Source of the DNA: a bacterium
GTDB taxonomy: Bacteria; UBA9089; UBA9088
Direction: 5' to 3'
DNA: 7,963 nucleotides
NCBI GenBank assembly: GCA_003498085.1
Contig: DNCM01000012.1
Location: 1 to 7,963, forward strand
Shown here: one piece after another, positions 6,216-7,963 of the stretch
Position numbering within the stretch: position 1 is the first letter of the stretch
Layout of the letters: each line of letters begins with the position of its first letter
Program-made: the position numbers and the translations under genes
Notes under the pieces: generated by a model
The model's input: the letters and a program-made list of their open reading frames with translations, nothing else
Database searches by the model: none
What the model was told of the DNA's origin: nothing

Positions 6216-7852
6216 TAACTAATGTTTTACTCCTTATTGCATTACTTCTTTGGTTAAGAAGGTTTATATTTCAAACAACCTATTTCATTCATATACTTCA
6301 GCTTGAAGGGTATAGAAATGGAAGGTTTATATCCTGGCTTATAAAAAACCCGAAAAAAATATTCGATGAAGAATGTTTGATATCCTCTGTTGTCATTTTA
6401 TTCATTGGGTTATTCCTTGAAAGTTTTGGGATTGAGCTTGTTTTTTTTCTTATTCTCTGGATTTTTGTTGGGATTTGGCTTTTTAGAAGATGTAAAAGGC
6501 TTCCTTATAAAAAACCACTTGTTTGGACAGGAAGGATAAAGAGGCTTTTTGGTTTATCTATTATTCTTCCTTGTTTTCTTTTGGGTTTTATTTTTTATTC
6601 TTCCCCACTAATGCTACTATTTTTTTTTATCTCACAAATAATTATACAGACTGCAAGCATTTTTCTTGTTTTGGCAAACACTTTTCTCTATCCCCTTGAG
6701 TCAGCTATTAACTACTATTTTTTTCTTTGTGCAAGGAAAAAGATAAGAAGAATTGGACCAAAGGTAATTGGAATAGCAGGCTCTTACGGAAAGACATCAA
6801 CAAAGTTTATTATTTTTGATATTTTATCAAAGAAATATAAAACTATTACAACCCCTGAAAGTTATAATACCTTAATGGGCATATGTAAGGTTATAAACAA
6901 TGAGCTGAAAAAAGAGCACGAGATTTTTGTTGTTGAGATGGGTGCATATAAGAGGGGTGATATTAAGGAATTGTGCAATCTTGTAAGGCCACAAATAGGG
7001 GTTTTAACCTCAATTGGACCCGAGCATTTTGAGAGGTTTGGAAGTATGGAGAAAATAATATCAACAGAGTTTGAGCTTATTGAGGCTTTGCCAAAAGATG
7101 GAATTGCTTTTGTAAATACAGATGATGAAATACTGTTGGGTCTTATGGATAGAATAAAGATAGAAAAGCACTCGTATAGTATAAAAGATTGTGAAGAGAT
7201 AGATATCGACAAAGATGGAATAAAATTTAAGATAAAGGGAGAAATTTATAATACAAAACTTCTTGGTCTTAATAACTTAAAAAATATCCTCGCAGGTATT
7301 ACAGTTGGATTAGAACTTGGTGTTGATATAGAAAAAATAAAAGATGCGGTATCTAGTCTTGACTTCATTCCCCATAGACTCCAACTGATAAAAAACCCAA
7401 ATAATGTCTTTGTTCTCGACGATTCCTATAATTCAAATCCAGTTGGAGCAGACTGTGCGTTAAATGTTCTTTCTCTATTTTCTAAAAGAAGAAAGATTAT
7501 TGTAACCCCCGGGATGATAGAGCTCGGAAAAAAAGAATATGAAGAAAATAAGGAATTTGGGAAAAAGATAGGAAAAACTTGTGATATAGTATTCCTTGTC
7601 GGAAGAAAAAGGACAAAGCCGATATTCGATGGGCTAAAAAGTGTTGATTTTCCACAAAATAAAATATTTATTACAAATAGCCTTAATGAAGCAAGGATAA
7701 GGCTTGAAAGAATAGTTAGGTCAAACGATATAATATTATTTGAAAACGACCTTCCAGATAACTATGACGAGGATTTTTTATCAATTTTACAGACAAATTA
7801 TTGGGTTCATATATGGTTCCCGAGCAGATGGGATAAGAACATTTCTCTGTAA
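6212..7852 (+). CDS. Membrane-anchored MurF-like Mur ligase
   Basis: This 546-residue protein joins a hydrophobic N-terminal region to a Mur ligase core. Candidate membrane helices lie at about 3-20, 57-72, 75-91, 112-130 and 132-160, with basic loops between. The ATP-binding central domain starts at VIGIAGSYGKTSTK (185-198), the Mur-ligase P-loop with K194 and T195. VEMGAYKRGDI (241-251), TSIGPEHFERFGS (266-278) and LGLNNLKNILAGI (351-363) are Mur central-domain blocks. The C-terminal domain carries HRLQL (388-392) and DDSYNSNP (403-410), the MurF hallmark, then ENDLPDNY (511-518). Canonical MurF adds D-Ala-D-Ala to UDP-MurNAc-tripeptide and is soluble, with a UDP-MurNAc-binding N-domain. 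Here that domain is missing and a membrane region takes its place, so the substrate may be lipid-linked or different. Such membrane-fused Mur ligases occur in several bacterial lineages (general knowledge). The start overlaps the previous stop as ATGA with no strong ribosome binding site, suggesting translational coupling. About 26 residues follow the usual C-terminal LPDNY. Confidence 0.88.
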   Translation: MITNVLLLIALLLWLRRFIFQTTYFIHILQLEGYRNGRFISWLIKNPKKIFDEECLISSVVILFIGLFLESFGIELVFFLILWIFVGIWLFRRCKRLPYKKPLVWTGRIKRLFGLSIILPCFLLGFIFYSSPLMLLFFFISQIIIQTASIFLVLANTFLYPLESAINYYFFLCARKKIRRIGPKVIGIAGSYGKTSTKFIIFDILSKKYKTITTPESYNTLMGICKVINNELKKEHEIFVVEMGAYKRGDIKELCNLVRPQIGVLTSIGPEHFERFGSMEKIISTEFELIEALPKDGIAFVNTDDEILLGLMDRIKIEKHSYSIKDCEEIDIDKDGIKFKIKGEIYNTKLLGLNNLKNILAGITVGLELGVDIEKIKDAVSSLDFIPHRLQLIKNPNNVFVLDDSYNSNPVGADCALNVLSLFSKRRKIIVTPGMIELGKKEYEENKEFGKKIGKTCDIVFLVGRKRTKPIFDGLKSVDFPQNKIFITNSLNEARIRLERIVRSNDIILFENDLPDNYDEDFLSILQTNYWVHIWFPSRWDKNISL

Positions 7853-7854
7853 CC

Positions 7855-7932
7855 TACCCATAAGTCTGTAGAGGCAAGTTCTGTCTAGATTTTCTACGCT
7901 AAATTCAAATTTAGCTAAGAAAGATATGGGTA
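7855..7932. repeat. Short inverted repeat TACCCATA/TATGGGTA in the 3' spacer
   Basis: TACCCATA at 7855-7862 and its exact complement TATGGGTA at 7925-7932 flank 62 bases that include the GCTAAATT palindrome. The left arm belongs to ACCTACCCAT (7852-7861), which also occurs at 16-25 near the other window end. It could be the edge of a small dispersed element, but the repeats are short enough to arise by chance. Confidence 0.3.
7898..7915. repeat. Perfect 8-base palindrome downstream of the Mur ligase
   Basis: GCTAAATT (7898-7905) and AATTTAGC (7908-7915) form a perfect inverted repeat around a 2-base centre. It could be an operator-like site or a weak hairpin. It lacks a GC-rich stem and a following T-run on either strand, so it is not a convincing intrinsic terminator. 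It sits about 46 bases after the Mur ligase stop codon. Confidence 0.45.
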
Positions 7933-7963
7933 AGTTTCAATTCAGCGATAAGGTTTTGAGGTT

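Noticed and set aside
6862..7212. Minus-strand ORF of 116 codons within the Mur ligase gene
   Set aside because: It lies opposite conserved Mur-ligase motifs; serine/isoleucine-rich low-complexity translation typical of an antisense shadow.

Overview
The window is AT-rich bacterial DNA that is almost fully coding. It holds five convincing protein genes plus short intergenic stretches. Arginine codons are mostly AGA/AGG and isoleucine is often ATA. Gene 4 has a signal peptide, tandem carboxypeptidase-regulatory-like beta domains and a C-terminal FlgD/T9SS-type Ig-like domain. Together these suggest an uncultivated double-membraned lineage of the kind known from metagenomes (WOR-3/Desantisbacteria/FCB-like). 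This placement is inference from protein style only; nothing in the window is a decisive phylogenetic marker by eye.

Layout. Positions 1-112 carry two overlapping sigma70-like promoters. Positions 113-826 encode a Crp/Fnr-family regulator. It is followed immediately, with a strong Shine-Dalgarno (812-818) inside the regulator's 3' end, by the translation initiation factor IF-3 gene, whose start is problematic (see findings). A short convergent gap separates it from a small minus-strand orphan HicB-like gene (1419-1634). A divergent 106-base AT-rich gap then precedes a tightly packed plus-strand block: argS (1741-3333), a 960-residue exported multi-domain beta protein (3333-6215, sharing one base with argS), and a membrane-anchored MurF-like Mur ligase (6212-7852, 4-base ATGA overlap). 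The last 111 bases are non-coding and hold a small perfect palindrome and a short inverted repeat.

How the genes fit together. The first pair couples a cyclic-nucleotide-type regulator to a core translation factor. The second block couples an aminoacyl-tRNA synthetase to an exported envelope protein and an unusual peptidoglycan-type ligase. The overlaps imply co-translation, but not necessarily a common pathway. I see no phage, transposon, CRISPR, tRNA or rRNA. The most noteworthy signals are the IF-3 start region, the Mur ligase whose normal substrate-binding N-domain is replaced by a membrane domain, and the modular exported protein placed next to it. I do not see convincing evidence for an entirely new multi-gene system.
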